Both the position numbers and the translations under genes were made by a program. Of a DNA stretch of 64,000 nt, positions 57,326 through 64,000 are shown in pieces (within the stretch, counting starts at the first letter, position 1; every line of letters begins with the position of its first letter). The stretch comes from Thiolinea disciformis DSM 14473. Its GTDB lineage: Bacteria > Pseudomonadota > Gammaproteobacteria > Thiotrichales > Thiotrichaceae. The stretch spans positions 1 to 64,000 of the forward strand of contig NZ_AQVE01000009.1 in assembly GCF_000371925.1 (NCBI RefSeq), written 5' to 3'. Under the pieces are notes generated by a model. That model saw only the letters and a program-made list of their open reading frames with translations, searched no databases and was not told the DNA's origin.

Positions 57326-58398
57326 ACAACACGAGCTTCTGGCATGGTTCGGTTAAGGCTGGGCCATGCATTCAAGACGGCATGAATCAGTGTCGCGAGG
57401 GGAATCGCAAAAAACACGCCCCAGAACCCCCACAATGCACCAAATACTAATACCGCACAGATAATTGCAACTGGGTGCAAATTTACCATTTCCGAAAACA
57501 ATAGGGGCACCAGCAAATTACTGTCTAATATTTGCACTACCAAAAACCAAATCATCAACCAGACAAACTCAGAGTTAAAACCCCATTGGAAATAAGCTAC
57601 TAAAGCAACTGGTACAGTAACAATCGCCGCTCCCACATAGGGAATAAGCGCGGACAAACCTACAACGAAAGAGAGCAAGAAGGCATATTGCAAACCAAAC
57701 CACAAAAAGACGATAAAGGTGGAGAGCCACGTGACAAGAATCTCTACCAACTTACCCCGCATATAGCCTGCAATTTTAATATTGACGTCCACCCACACCT
57801 GCTTCACCAAAGCACGCTCATACGGTAAAAACCGTGTAAACCAAGCTTGGATTAAATATTTATCTTTGAGAAAGAAAAACACTAAAAGTGGCACAACCAC
57901 CATATAAACAAGCACCGCCACAACATCAAAGACAGAAGCTATGGAAAAACTAAGCACCTGCTGTGAATACGAAGAAACTTGGGTACGGATAGTGCTTAAG
58001 ATTTCCTCTACCATATTCTGTGATACTAAATTCGGATAATTCTCCGGCAATAGCATGACTACATTTTGCCCCACGGTGAGCATTTGTGGGACTGCAATGA
58101 TAAATTGAGTCGTTTGCTTAACCAGCAACGGAATCATAAACAAAAGTGCTACCAGCAATACTAATAAAGTAGCACCAAATACTAAGGCAACCGCCGCTAT
58201 ACGCGGAAGTTTATAACGCTGTAACCACTCCACTGCACCATCCAAAATATAAGCAATGACTACAGCGGCCAAAATTGGCGTTAGGGTTTTACCAGCATAA
58301 ATGATAACCACAAAACCAACCAGCAGTAGAAACGCTAGAATCGCCACTTGGGGGTTGGAGAAATGGCGATTATACCAATCACTAAGTACCTTAATCAT
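57322..58398 (-). CDS. AI-2E/PerM family membrane protein
   Basis: 358 residues with about seven to eight transmembrane helices of the AI-2E_transport (DUF20) family. The conserved helices include VVIIYAGKTLTPILAAVVIAYIL-like and the YLVPYVG-like segment (here LIPYVGAAIVTVPVALVAYF). E. coli PerM and TqsA belong here. Reported roles range from autoinducer export to Na+/H+ exchange; none can be assigned from sequence. It is 23 bp downstream of the conserved small protein gene on the same strand. Confidence 0.85.
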   Translation of the reverse strand: MIKVLSDWYNRHFSNPQVAILAFLLLVGFVVIIYAGKTLTPILAAVVIAYILDGAVEWLQRYKLPRIAAVALVFGATLLVLLVALLFMIPLLVKQTTQFIIAVPQMLTVGQNVVMLLPENYPNLVSQNMVEEILSTIRTQVSSYSQQVLSFSIASVFDVVAVLVYMVVVPLLVFFFLKDKYLIQAWFTRFLPYERALVKQVWVDVNIKIAGYMRGKLVEILVTWLSTFIVFLWFGLQYAFLLSFVVGLSALIPYVGAAIVTVPVALVAYFQWGFNSEFVWLMIWFLVVQILDSNLLVPLLFSEMVNLHPVAIICAVLVFGALWGFWGVFFAIPLATLIHAVLNAWPSLNRTMPEARVV

Positions 58399-58421
58399 TT
58401 GTGATGAGACCTTACAATGCC

Positions 58422-58796
58422 TTAGAAGTTCGCACAGGCATCTTTATATTGTTGGTAATGCTGTGAAAATAAAGCTTCTAGTGCATCAATAACATCCGAT
58501 GCCGCTTGACCTTTAATGACATGCGCGGACATTAAATCAGAAGTGGGTTGGAGTAATTTATCAGCATTCAACATAGGATAAGTTTGGCGTAAGCGCTTAA
58601 TCGCTTTGACCACACTTTCTTCAGCAGGACGTGGTAGATTTTCGGGCACTTGTAAAGTTGAGTCAGGGGTGACGGTCGCTGGAGAGGCTGCCAGAAACTC
58701 CGCGAAACGGATTAGAGTTTCTTGATCAGCCTGCCCCAACGAACGAAATAGTTGGCGTAGTTTCTTTTCTTGTTGATTGCCACTAGATACATTCAT
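58422..58796 (-). CDS. Conserved hypothetical soluble protein
   Basis: 124 residues, mostly helical: KKLRQLFRSLGQADQETLIRFAEFLAAS at 11-38, then a Pro-rich hinge (~40-60), then ESVVKAIKRLRQTYPML and a C-terminal helix ending in ACANF. No cofactor or catalytic motif is visible. The gene lies just upstream of the AI-2E membrane protein gene (23 bp) and is likely co-transcribed with it. I recognise it only as a gammaproteobacterial-type hypothetical protein. Confidence 0.7.
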   Translation of the reverse strand: MNVSSGNQQEKKLRQLFRSLGQADQETLIRFAEFLAASPATVTPDSTLQVPENLPRPAEESVVKAIKRLRQTYPMLNADKLLQPTSDLMSAHVIKGQAASDVIDALEALFSQHYQQYKDACANF

Positions 58797-58873
58797 TACG
58801 CAGTTTCACTCATTAATCAGGCTTTTTTTATTCTAACGGAGTTCGCTGCACAAATAAAAATGAGCCTTATTAT

Positions 58874-59785
58874 TTACTCTTCATTTTTTTTAACTTTTTG
58901 GCAGTAGCCCCTAGCAAACTCTAATAATTCTTCCATCGCGGGCACTTTAAATTTTTGGCGTTGACGGACGAAAGAAAAATCACGCGTTAAGGGTGGATCT
59001 AAAGGAATCGCTACTAAGCTGCCTAACTTTATTTCTTTACTAATGCTCACGCTGGATACAATAGACACACCCATACTGGCTTCAACTGCCCCTTTTACTG
59101 CTTCAGGACTACCTAATTCTAGACAGTTATTGACAGTATGCTTATCTGCTCCTTGTGCATAAAGATAATCCATGGTCACTTCACGTGTTCCAGAACCTTC
59201 TTCACGACAAATAAAAGGGTATTTGAGCAATTCGTTGACATTCACTTTAGCAAGTTTAGTCAACTCATGACCTGACGGTGCGATCACTACCAACTCATCC
59301 GTACGACATACTTCTACTAATAAGTTTTTATTAGTCACTGGCCCTTCAACAATACCTAAATCAATCACATTGTTCTCGACCATAGAGACAATGCCTTCAG
59401 TATTAGAAACGCGCAAGCGAAGCTTAACGTCCAGATTCTTAGTTTTGAAATCGCCCAACAATGCAGGCAGCATATACTCGGAAATTGTCGTACTGGCACC
59501 AATGGTCAAAGAACCACTAATGTCATCGGTCATTTCACGAATGGCATTTTCCATTTCGCCATAAAGGTCAAAAATACGTTCAGAGTATTCAAAAACAATC
59601 TGACCGGCCTCAGTTAACGAAACGCGATTGTGCGTTCGATCAAATAAACGGGTATCAAATTGGTCTTCGAGTTGCCGAATCTGGAATGTTACTGCTGGTT
59701 GCGTCATATGCAATACTTCCGCAGCCTTAGTAAAACTCAAAAGACGGGCCACTGCATGGAAGACCTGCAATCTTCTGTCTGACAT
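58874..59785 (-). CDS. LysR-family transcriptional regulator, CysL-like effector domain
   Basis: 303 residues: an N-terminal winged HTH (RRLQVFHAVARLLSFTKAAEVLHMTQPAVTFQIRQLE split over 3-38) and a periplasmic-binding-protein-like effector domain (~90-295) beginning with IGASTTISEYMLPALLG, the style of the CysL/CbbR-like subgroup. The subgroup often controls sulfur or carbon assimilation genes. Neither the gene upstream (ccoS, same strand) nor those downstream gives a clear target. Autoregulation through the 304-bp upstream region is likely. Confidence 0.88.
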   Translation of the reverse strand: MSDRRLQVFHAVARLLSFTKAAEVLHMTQPAVTFQIRQLEDQFDTRLFDRTHNRVSLTEAGQIVFEYSERIFDLYGEMENAIREMTDDISGSLTIGASTTISEYMLPALLGDFKTKNLDVKLRLRVSNTEGIVSMVENNVIDLGIVEGPVTNKNLLVEVCRTDELVVIAPSGHELTKLAKVNVNELLKYPFICREEGSGTREVTMDYLYAQGADKHTVNNCLELGSPEAVKGAVEASMGVSIVSSVSISKEIKLGSLVAIPLDPPLTRDFSFVRQRQKFKVPAMEELLEFARGYCQKVKKNEE

Positions 59786-60089
59786 GATGAAACTGTTCTC
59801 CTTGTTTGTGACACTGCTAAGCCAGGCAAGTGCGAGAGGGGGGTTATCTCACGAGTCCCTGAAACCATCCAATGGTCATCCATTTACCGGATAATAGCGC
59901 TTAATAGCATGATAGAAAATACCAGACAATAAATTCTGTCTATTATTCATCCTATTAACGCTAGTCATAGCATAGACCAGATCAATTAAAACGGGAGATA
60001 GAATGATGAACAAAATAGCATATCAGTAAGATAGAAGGTTACATACACGCATAATTCCACCTTCTAACTTGAGCATGGAATAAATTTTT
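59786..60089. other. Intergenic region between ccoS and the LysR gene
   Basis: 304 bp holding the end of the cco operon and the LysR-gene promoter. It is AT-rich between about 59890 and 60010. I see no strong terminator hairpin for the cco operon, no open frame and no clear T-N11-A box beyond chance matches. Confidence 0.45.
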
Positions 60090-60296
60090 TTATTTATTGT
60101 CATCCACTTTAACCGCATAGCACTGCGATTTTTTGGCATTTCCCGGAATGCGGGGATCATCATCATCCATCAAAATGCGGTGTGCAGGCCCTTCTAAGTC
60201 ATCATATTGCCCACTACGTACGGTATAAAGAAAAGCTATCACAAGCACGATCATTACGCCGAGCGCAATCGGAATGAGCACATACAGAGCTTCCAT
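60090..60296 (-). CDS. ccoS: cbb3-type oxidase assembly protein CcoS
   Basis: 68 residues: one transmembrane helix at 2-28 (ALYVLIPIALGVMIVLVIAFLY) followed by SGQYDDLEGPAHRILMDDDDP, the family signature. CcoS is needed for cofactor insertion into the cbb3 cytochrome oxidase. It lies 31 bp after ccoI as the last gene of ccoG-H-I-S. Confidence 0.93.
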   Translation of the reverse strand: MEALYVLIPIALGVMIVLVIAFLYTVRSGQYDDLEGPAHRILMDDDDPRIPGNAKKSQCYAVKVDDNK

Positions 60297-60327
60297 TTAC
60301 TTATAAGCCTCACTGAATAAACTGGCA

Positions 60328-62742
60328 TTATTGCCGCAAACGTAACGAGTTCAATACCACAATTAATGAGCTAGCCGACATACCAATGGCGGCCATCCAA
60401 GGCGCTATCAAGCCACTAGCCGCTAAGCCCACTGCAATCACGTTATAGCCTATCGTCCACGCAAAATTTTGCTTAATAATAGTCAACATACGCCGTGCTG
60501 TTTGTATCGCAAATGGCAATTGCTGCAAATTCTCAGACAGTAATACCATATCTGCACTCGCCTGCGCCAATTGCGACCCGCTTCCCATAGCCAGTGAGAC
60601 CGCTGCTCCCGCTAAGACAGGGGCATCGTTCACACCGTCACCAATCATCGCCACTATCTTTTGCTGGCGTTGTAAGTTATTCACATAGGCTAATTTATCA
60701 TTGGGTAGCTGAGCACCCAAGGCTTGGCGAATACCTAATTGTTGTGCCACATGAGCCACGACCGATGGCGCATCACCACTTAATAAGGCCACCTCAATCC
60801 CTTGCTTTTGCAACGCTTCTACGACCGCTTTAGCTTCTGGACGTACTTGATCGGCTAGAGCAATTTGTGCTAGCCACCGTTCTGCTGTTCCCAAATAAAC
60901 CAAGGATGCACCGGCGTGTTGCGGCTTATCCGGCAAGGCCTGTTGCGTCAACTCACTCACAAATGCAGCCGTACCAATACGATATTCTTGGCCTTGGTAG
61001 AATCCTTTCACTCCGCGCCCTGACTCAGAACTTAGCTTACTAAAAACGACAGGTGTATCACTTAATTTTGTTATCGCTTTGGCGATTGGATGCTCCGAAG
61101 CTTGTTCCAATCCGGCTGATAAAGCTTGTAGCTCAAGCTTATCCAACGCTGCCAACGGCTCAAACGCCACAATAGCCAATTCCCCTTCGGTAAGCGTTCC
61201 CGTTTTATCAAAAATCAAATAATCAATCTTGGCTAATGTTTCTAACGCATGACCACGCGTGGTGAGCACACCTTTTGAAGTTAATAGTCCCGTCGCTGCG
61301 GTTAAGGCCGCCGGTGTGGCCAAAGAAAATGCACAAGGGCAGGTAATCACCAAAACCGACAGCGCAATCCAAAACGCATTCGATGGCTCATGCTGATACC
61401 ACCAAAAAAATACAGCAGCGGCAGTCAATAAAATAATCGGTACAAAGCGCAAGGAGACACGTTCCGCCAAACGCGCCAAATCTGGTTTTTCGGATTGGGC
61501 ACGTTCTAATAAGCGCATAATCGATGCCAGCACAGTTTGTTCGCCGACCTTTTCGACACGCATGGTTAGCGGGCTTTCAATATTGACCGTGCCACCCACT
61601 AAGTTATCGCCTACGGCTTTATGGCAGGGCAAGCTTTCACCACTCAGCAACGATTCATTGGTACTACTGATACCCTCCATCACTACACCATCGGCGGGTA
61701 CGATTTCACCCGGGCGAATCAGCACAAGGTCATGGATTGCTAATTGACTCACAGGAATCACTTCTTGTTGACCATCACGAATCCGCGTGGCGCTGGCGGG
61801 CACAAGGCGTACTAATTCTTCCGCAACCTGCCCTGCCTTGTGGCGCGCTGCCATTTCCAAATAGCGCCCTGTTAGGAGAAAAAAAGTAAACATCGTGACT
61901 GAATCAAAATAAACTTCGCCGCCACCAAAGAGTGTGGCCCAAATACTGGCACTAAACGCAATGGCAATACCAATAGAAACAGGTACATCCATCCCAAAAC
62001 GTCCACGTTTCAAGTCACGCCAAGCGGAAATAAAAAATACGCGTGCTGAATAAAAGACGACAGGCAGCGTCATCACGAGGCTAATCCAGCGCAAAAAACT
62101 GCGCATCTGCGGATCCATATCGGAGACAGCACCGATATACATAGCCACGGCTACCATCATGACCTGCATCATGCCTAAACCTGCTACTGCAATACGGCGC
62201 AATGCGGCTGATTTTTCTTGTTTTTGTAGCGATTCCAAACGCCTTGGATCGAAGGGATGAGCATAGTAGCCAATCGCTTGAATCGCTTGCAGGACTTCAC
62301 TTAAGCGTAAACGGCTATTATCCCATTTCAGGGTCGCTCGATGATTCGAGTAGTTGATGCGAAAATCCAACACCCCATCCAATTGACGCACATGATGTTC
62401 GTTCAGCCAGACACAAGCGGCGCAGGTAATGCCCTCTAAAATTAGGGATGCCTCACGAATTTGGCTTTGATCGCTGACTTTGACAAAAGAGCGTTGCAGT
62501 TCATCAGCATCATACAACTGGGTATTGCGTAATTGTTCAGGAATGAGGTCTTCGGGGCGATCCGATTTTTCAGTGCGAAATTTATAAAAATCGCTGAGGC
62601 CATTGTCGATAATCGCTTGTGCCACAGCTTGGCAACCGTTACAGCACATCGAGCGCTCAGCACCTTCAATAGTAACGGTATAATGGACACCCGACGGAAT
62701 GGGAGTACTGCAATGAAAGCAGTCAGCGCTAGGGTCAGACAT
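60328..62742 (-). CDS. ccoI: Copper-transporting P-type ATPase CcoI
   Basis: 804 residues. N-terminal cysteine-rich ATPase-type metal-binding part (CFHC at 8-11, CCNGC at 33-37), an HMA domain with GITCAAC (~100), eight membrane helices including the CPC motif in VITCPCAFSLA, the phosphorylation site DKTGTLTEGE and the GDGVNDAPVL hinge. CcoI exports copper to the periplasm for the CuB centre of cbb3 oxidase. Its start is 3 bp after the ccoH stop. The long N-terminus with extra CxxC pairs is typical of CcoI rather than CopA. Confidence 0.93.
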   Translation of the reverse strand: MSDPSADCFHCSTPIPSGVHYTVTIEGAERSMCCNGCQAVAQAIIDNGLSDFYKFRTEKSDRPEDLIPEQLRNTQLYDADELQRSFVKVSDQSQIREASLILEGITCAACVWLNEHHVRQLDGVLDFRINYSNHRATLKWDNSRLRLSEVLQAIQAIGYYAHPFDPRRLESLQKQEKSAALRRIAVAGLGMMQVMMVAVAMYIGAVSDMDPQMRSFLRWISLVMTLPVVFYSARVFFISAWRDLKRGRFGMDVPVSIGIAIAFSASIWATLFGGGEVYFDSVTMFTFFLLTGRYLEMAARHKAGQVAEELVRLVPASATRIRDGQQEVIPVSQLAIHDLVLIRPGEIVPADGVVMEGISSTNESLLSGESLPCHKAVGDNLVGGTVNIESPLTMRVEKVGEQTVLASIMRLLERAQSEKPDLARLAERVSLRFVPIILLTAAAVFFWWYQHEPSNAFWIALSVLVITCPCAFSLATPAALTAATGLLTSKGVLTTRGHALETLAKIDYLIFDKTGTLTEGELAIVAFEPLAALDKLELQALSAGLEQASEHPIAKAITKLSDTPVVFSKLSSESGRGVKGFYQGQEYRIGTAAFVSELTQQALPDKPQHAGASLVYLGTAERWLAQIALADQVRPEAKAVVEALQKQGIEVALLSGDAPSVVAHVAQQLGIRQALGAQLPNDKLAYVNNLQRQQKIVAMIGDGVNDAPVLAGAAVSLAMGSGSQLAQASADMVLLSENLQQLPFAIQTARRMLTIIKQNFAWTIGYNVIAVGLAASGLIAPWMAAIGMSASSLIVVLNSLRLRQ

Positions 62743-62745
62743 AGT

Positions 62746-63597
62746 TTACTGCGGATCGGCGACTACAATATCACCTTTCACTTCATGCACTTCCTCACCA
62801 CGCTTAATCGTTAACACGACCGACCATGCCCCCGGGACAGGCAAGCGAATATCTGCACCATAGCTGCCAGCCTGCAATTCGGACAAAGTCAATTTCTGAT
62901 CTAAACGCTGGTCAGACGGGCGTAAGAATTGTGCATCGACTCTAGCCCCTGTCACAGGAGTACCTTGTTTATCCTGCACCTCAATCGCAAAGGGCGCACT
63001 TTTATCAGCAATAGGTTGCTCTGCCCAGCCCTTACTCACTGCCCAACCACGCTGCTTTTGTTCCTGCACTTGTGCCACATAATGGTTAAATTGCTGGTAT
63101 TTTTGGTGGAAATTGTGCGCCACTGGCCCAGTAAAGCTAGAGGAAATGGCTTGACCACTTTGGGGCTGAGGCAAAAAACGCTCCATAAACTCCGCACTCG
63201 CGCCTTTACTGGCTAGGGTAATGATTAAACCATCAACCATTGCCAACAGCAGGAAAAACCCCACAATAGTCGCAGGCGCCCAATGAAACCATGACTTAGG
63301 CGTGGCGGCTGTACCCTCTCGCTCTGCACTTAATTCCATCACCCGTCGCGCATCACGACTATTAATAATCGCTAGGCCATACGCAGTCATGACAAAAAAT
63401 GCAAAGTGAATAGCAAACACATCCATACCCGGCCAATCCGCAAGGACTAGGGGCAAATAGATAATCTGAACGATTAAAATAGTGACTAAGGCAGAAAGCT
63501 TACTATTCCACTTGAGGGCTTTGAAAAATAGAAAAAACAAAGCGATCGATGCCGCAACACCAATCGCTAAGGTTAGAAATAGGTTATAGCTATTCAT
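62746..63597 (-). CDS. ccoH: CcoH/FixH family protein with an extended N-terminal membrane domain
   Basis: 283 residues, about 110-120 longer than usual FixH. Residues ~1-85 hold three transmembrane helices (LFLTLAIGVAASIALFFLF, LVTILIVQIIYLPLVLADW, VFAIHFAFFVMTAYGLAII) not part of the standard domain. FixH proper follows from ~105: a helix (TIVGFFLLLAMVDGLIITLA) and a periplasmic beta domain (PFAIEVQDKQGTPVTGARV to the end). CcoH stabilises the cbb3 complex during assembly. It directly abuts ccoG and ccoI with 0- and 3-bp gaps. Confidence 0.85.
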   Translation of the reverse strand: MNSYNLFLTLAIGVAASIALFFLFFKALKWNSKLSALVTILIVQIIYLPLVLADWPGMDVFAIHFAFFVMTAYGLAIINSRDARRVMELSAEREGTAATPKSWFHWAPATIVGFFLLLAMVDGLIITLASKGASAEFMERFLPQPQSGQAISSSFTGPVAHNFHQKYQQFNHYVAQVQEQKQRGWAVSKGWAEQPIADKSAPFAIEVQDKQGTPVTGARVDAQFLRPSDQRLDQKLTLSELQAGSYGADIRLPVPGAWSVVLTIKRGEEVHEVKGDIVVADPQ

Positions 63598-64000
63598 TTA
63601 GGGTATGACGAATCTCGATGGGATTTGCACAGGTTCAGTCACTTTACCACTCAATGGCTCTAGCCTAAAGTGAAACTCACGGTTTTTTGCGATACCTGCC
63701 ACCGGCTCAGGCTGAACGACTTTTACCAATAAGCGTACACTGGAATCAGGCGCTAGCTTAATATTATTCGGATCCAAGGCTCCCAAATGTAATTGAGCAC
63801 TGGGCAACGCCTCCAAACTCAATTTATAAGTCGCTGGTTCTTGTGCCTTATTATTGATTTTTACTTCATAGCTATTTTGAATACTACCATCGGAGAGTAG
63901 GACGAATAAGGGGCTGCGTACTTGTTGTGCCGACGCCTCCAATTCTTTGGTAGTCGAAATACTCCACACTAAAGCAAAAGCCCCTAATAGTGTTGCCACG
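63598..64000 (-). CDS. ccoG: cbb3 oxidase accessory protein CcoG, C-terminal fragment
   Basis: The frame is open to the right edge of the window, so only the last ~133 residues are seen. They include the end of a membrane helix (LLGAFALVWSIS) and the conserved CcoG/FixG immunoglobulin-like tail (FVLLSDGSIQNSYEVKINNK, VRLLVKVVQP). CcoG is a membrane ferredoxin-like protein that reduces Cu(II) for oxidase assembly; its Fe-S cysteines are off-window. It is the first visible gene of the ccoG-H-I-S operon. Confidence 0.9.
   Translation of the reverse strand, partial: VATLLGAFALVWSISTTKELEASAQQVRSPLFVLLSDGSIQNSYEVKINNKAQEPATYKLSLEALPSAQLHLGALDPNNIKLAPDSSVRLLVKVVQPEPVAGIAKNREFHFRLEPLSGKVTEPVQIPSRFVIP

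Overview
The window reads as chromosomal DNA from a gammaproteobacterium of modest G+C content. The run ndk-rlmN-pilW-rodZ-yfgM-der is a typical gammaproteobacterial arrangement. The other housekeeping genes (hemL, prfB with its recoding site, lysS, metG, psd, prmB, fis, comM, dsbB) have proteobacterial domain organisations. A cbb3 oxidase assembly operon (ccoG-H-I-S), a phosphoribulokinase-family gene and a TauE/SafE exporter point to a respiring, possibly sulfur-oxidising and autotrophic lineage such as the Thiotrichales. That placement is inference from protein style, not a computed one.

Layout. 1-2300: the 3' end of an IS630-family element inserted into a type I restriction gene (hsdR), which is cut off after its helicase motifs. 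2418-4302: a fatty acid desaturase divergent from an HTH regulator, with a palindrome between them. 4321-7650: an MFS protein and a KtrA/KtrB potassium uptake pair. 7798-12080: rsmE, a membrane FHA-domain protein overlapping a secreted trypsin-like protease gene, and hemL. 12265-14120: purine salvage (a phosphoribosyltransferase and guanine deaminase). 14232-17403: small conserved or hypothetical proteins and a YjeH-type exporter with a divergent Lrp/AsnC regulator. 17777-20786: a phosphoribulokinase paralogue that lacks key catalytic residues, a periplasmic cyclophilin and an MFS protein. 20807-24026: the yeaG/yeaH kinase and VWA pair. 24461-26112: two small exported basic proteins and an NRDE protein. 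26232-28826: prfB (+1 programmed frameshift) and lysS. 28953-34689: a DUF4344 metallopeptidase, a long DUF349 coiled-coil protein and metG.

34690-38698 looks like an AT-rich accessory segment: an orphan radical SAM/SPASM-like gene, a short stretch resembling the last ~35 residues of MutS, a YD-repeat lipoprotein and about 650 bp of apparently non-coding DNA. 38699-41298 is a tight three-gene unit (MBL-fold hydrolase, TauE/SafE exporter, fumarylacetoacetate hydrolase-family enzyme). 41300-44942 holds comM, a small membrane protein and a large secreted protein. 45180-51219 is the ndk-der cluster, from which ispG, hisS and bamB, usual members of this neighbourhood, are absent. 51330-54664 holds a CPA2 antiporter, dsbB and fis, with a long and possibly structured fis leader. 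54742-59785 carries pyrE, psd, prmB, a PerM-type membrane protein, a conserved small protein and a LysR regulator. The window ends inside the cbb3 assembly operon.

I saw no tRNA, rRNA or CRISPR array. The most unusual items are the degenerate phosphoribulokinase, the FHA/protease pair, the orphan radical SAM island with its MutS-like tail, and the CcoH protein with an extra N-terminal membrane domain.
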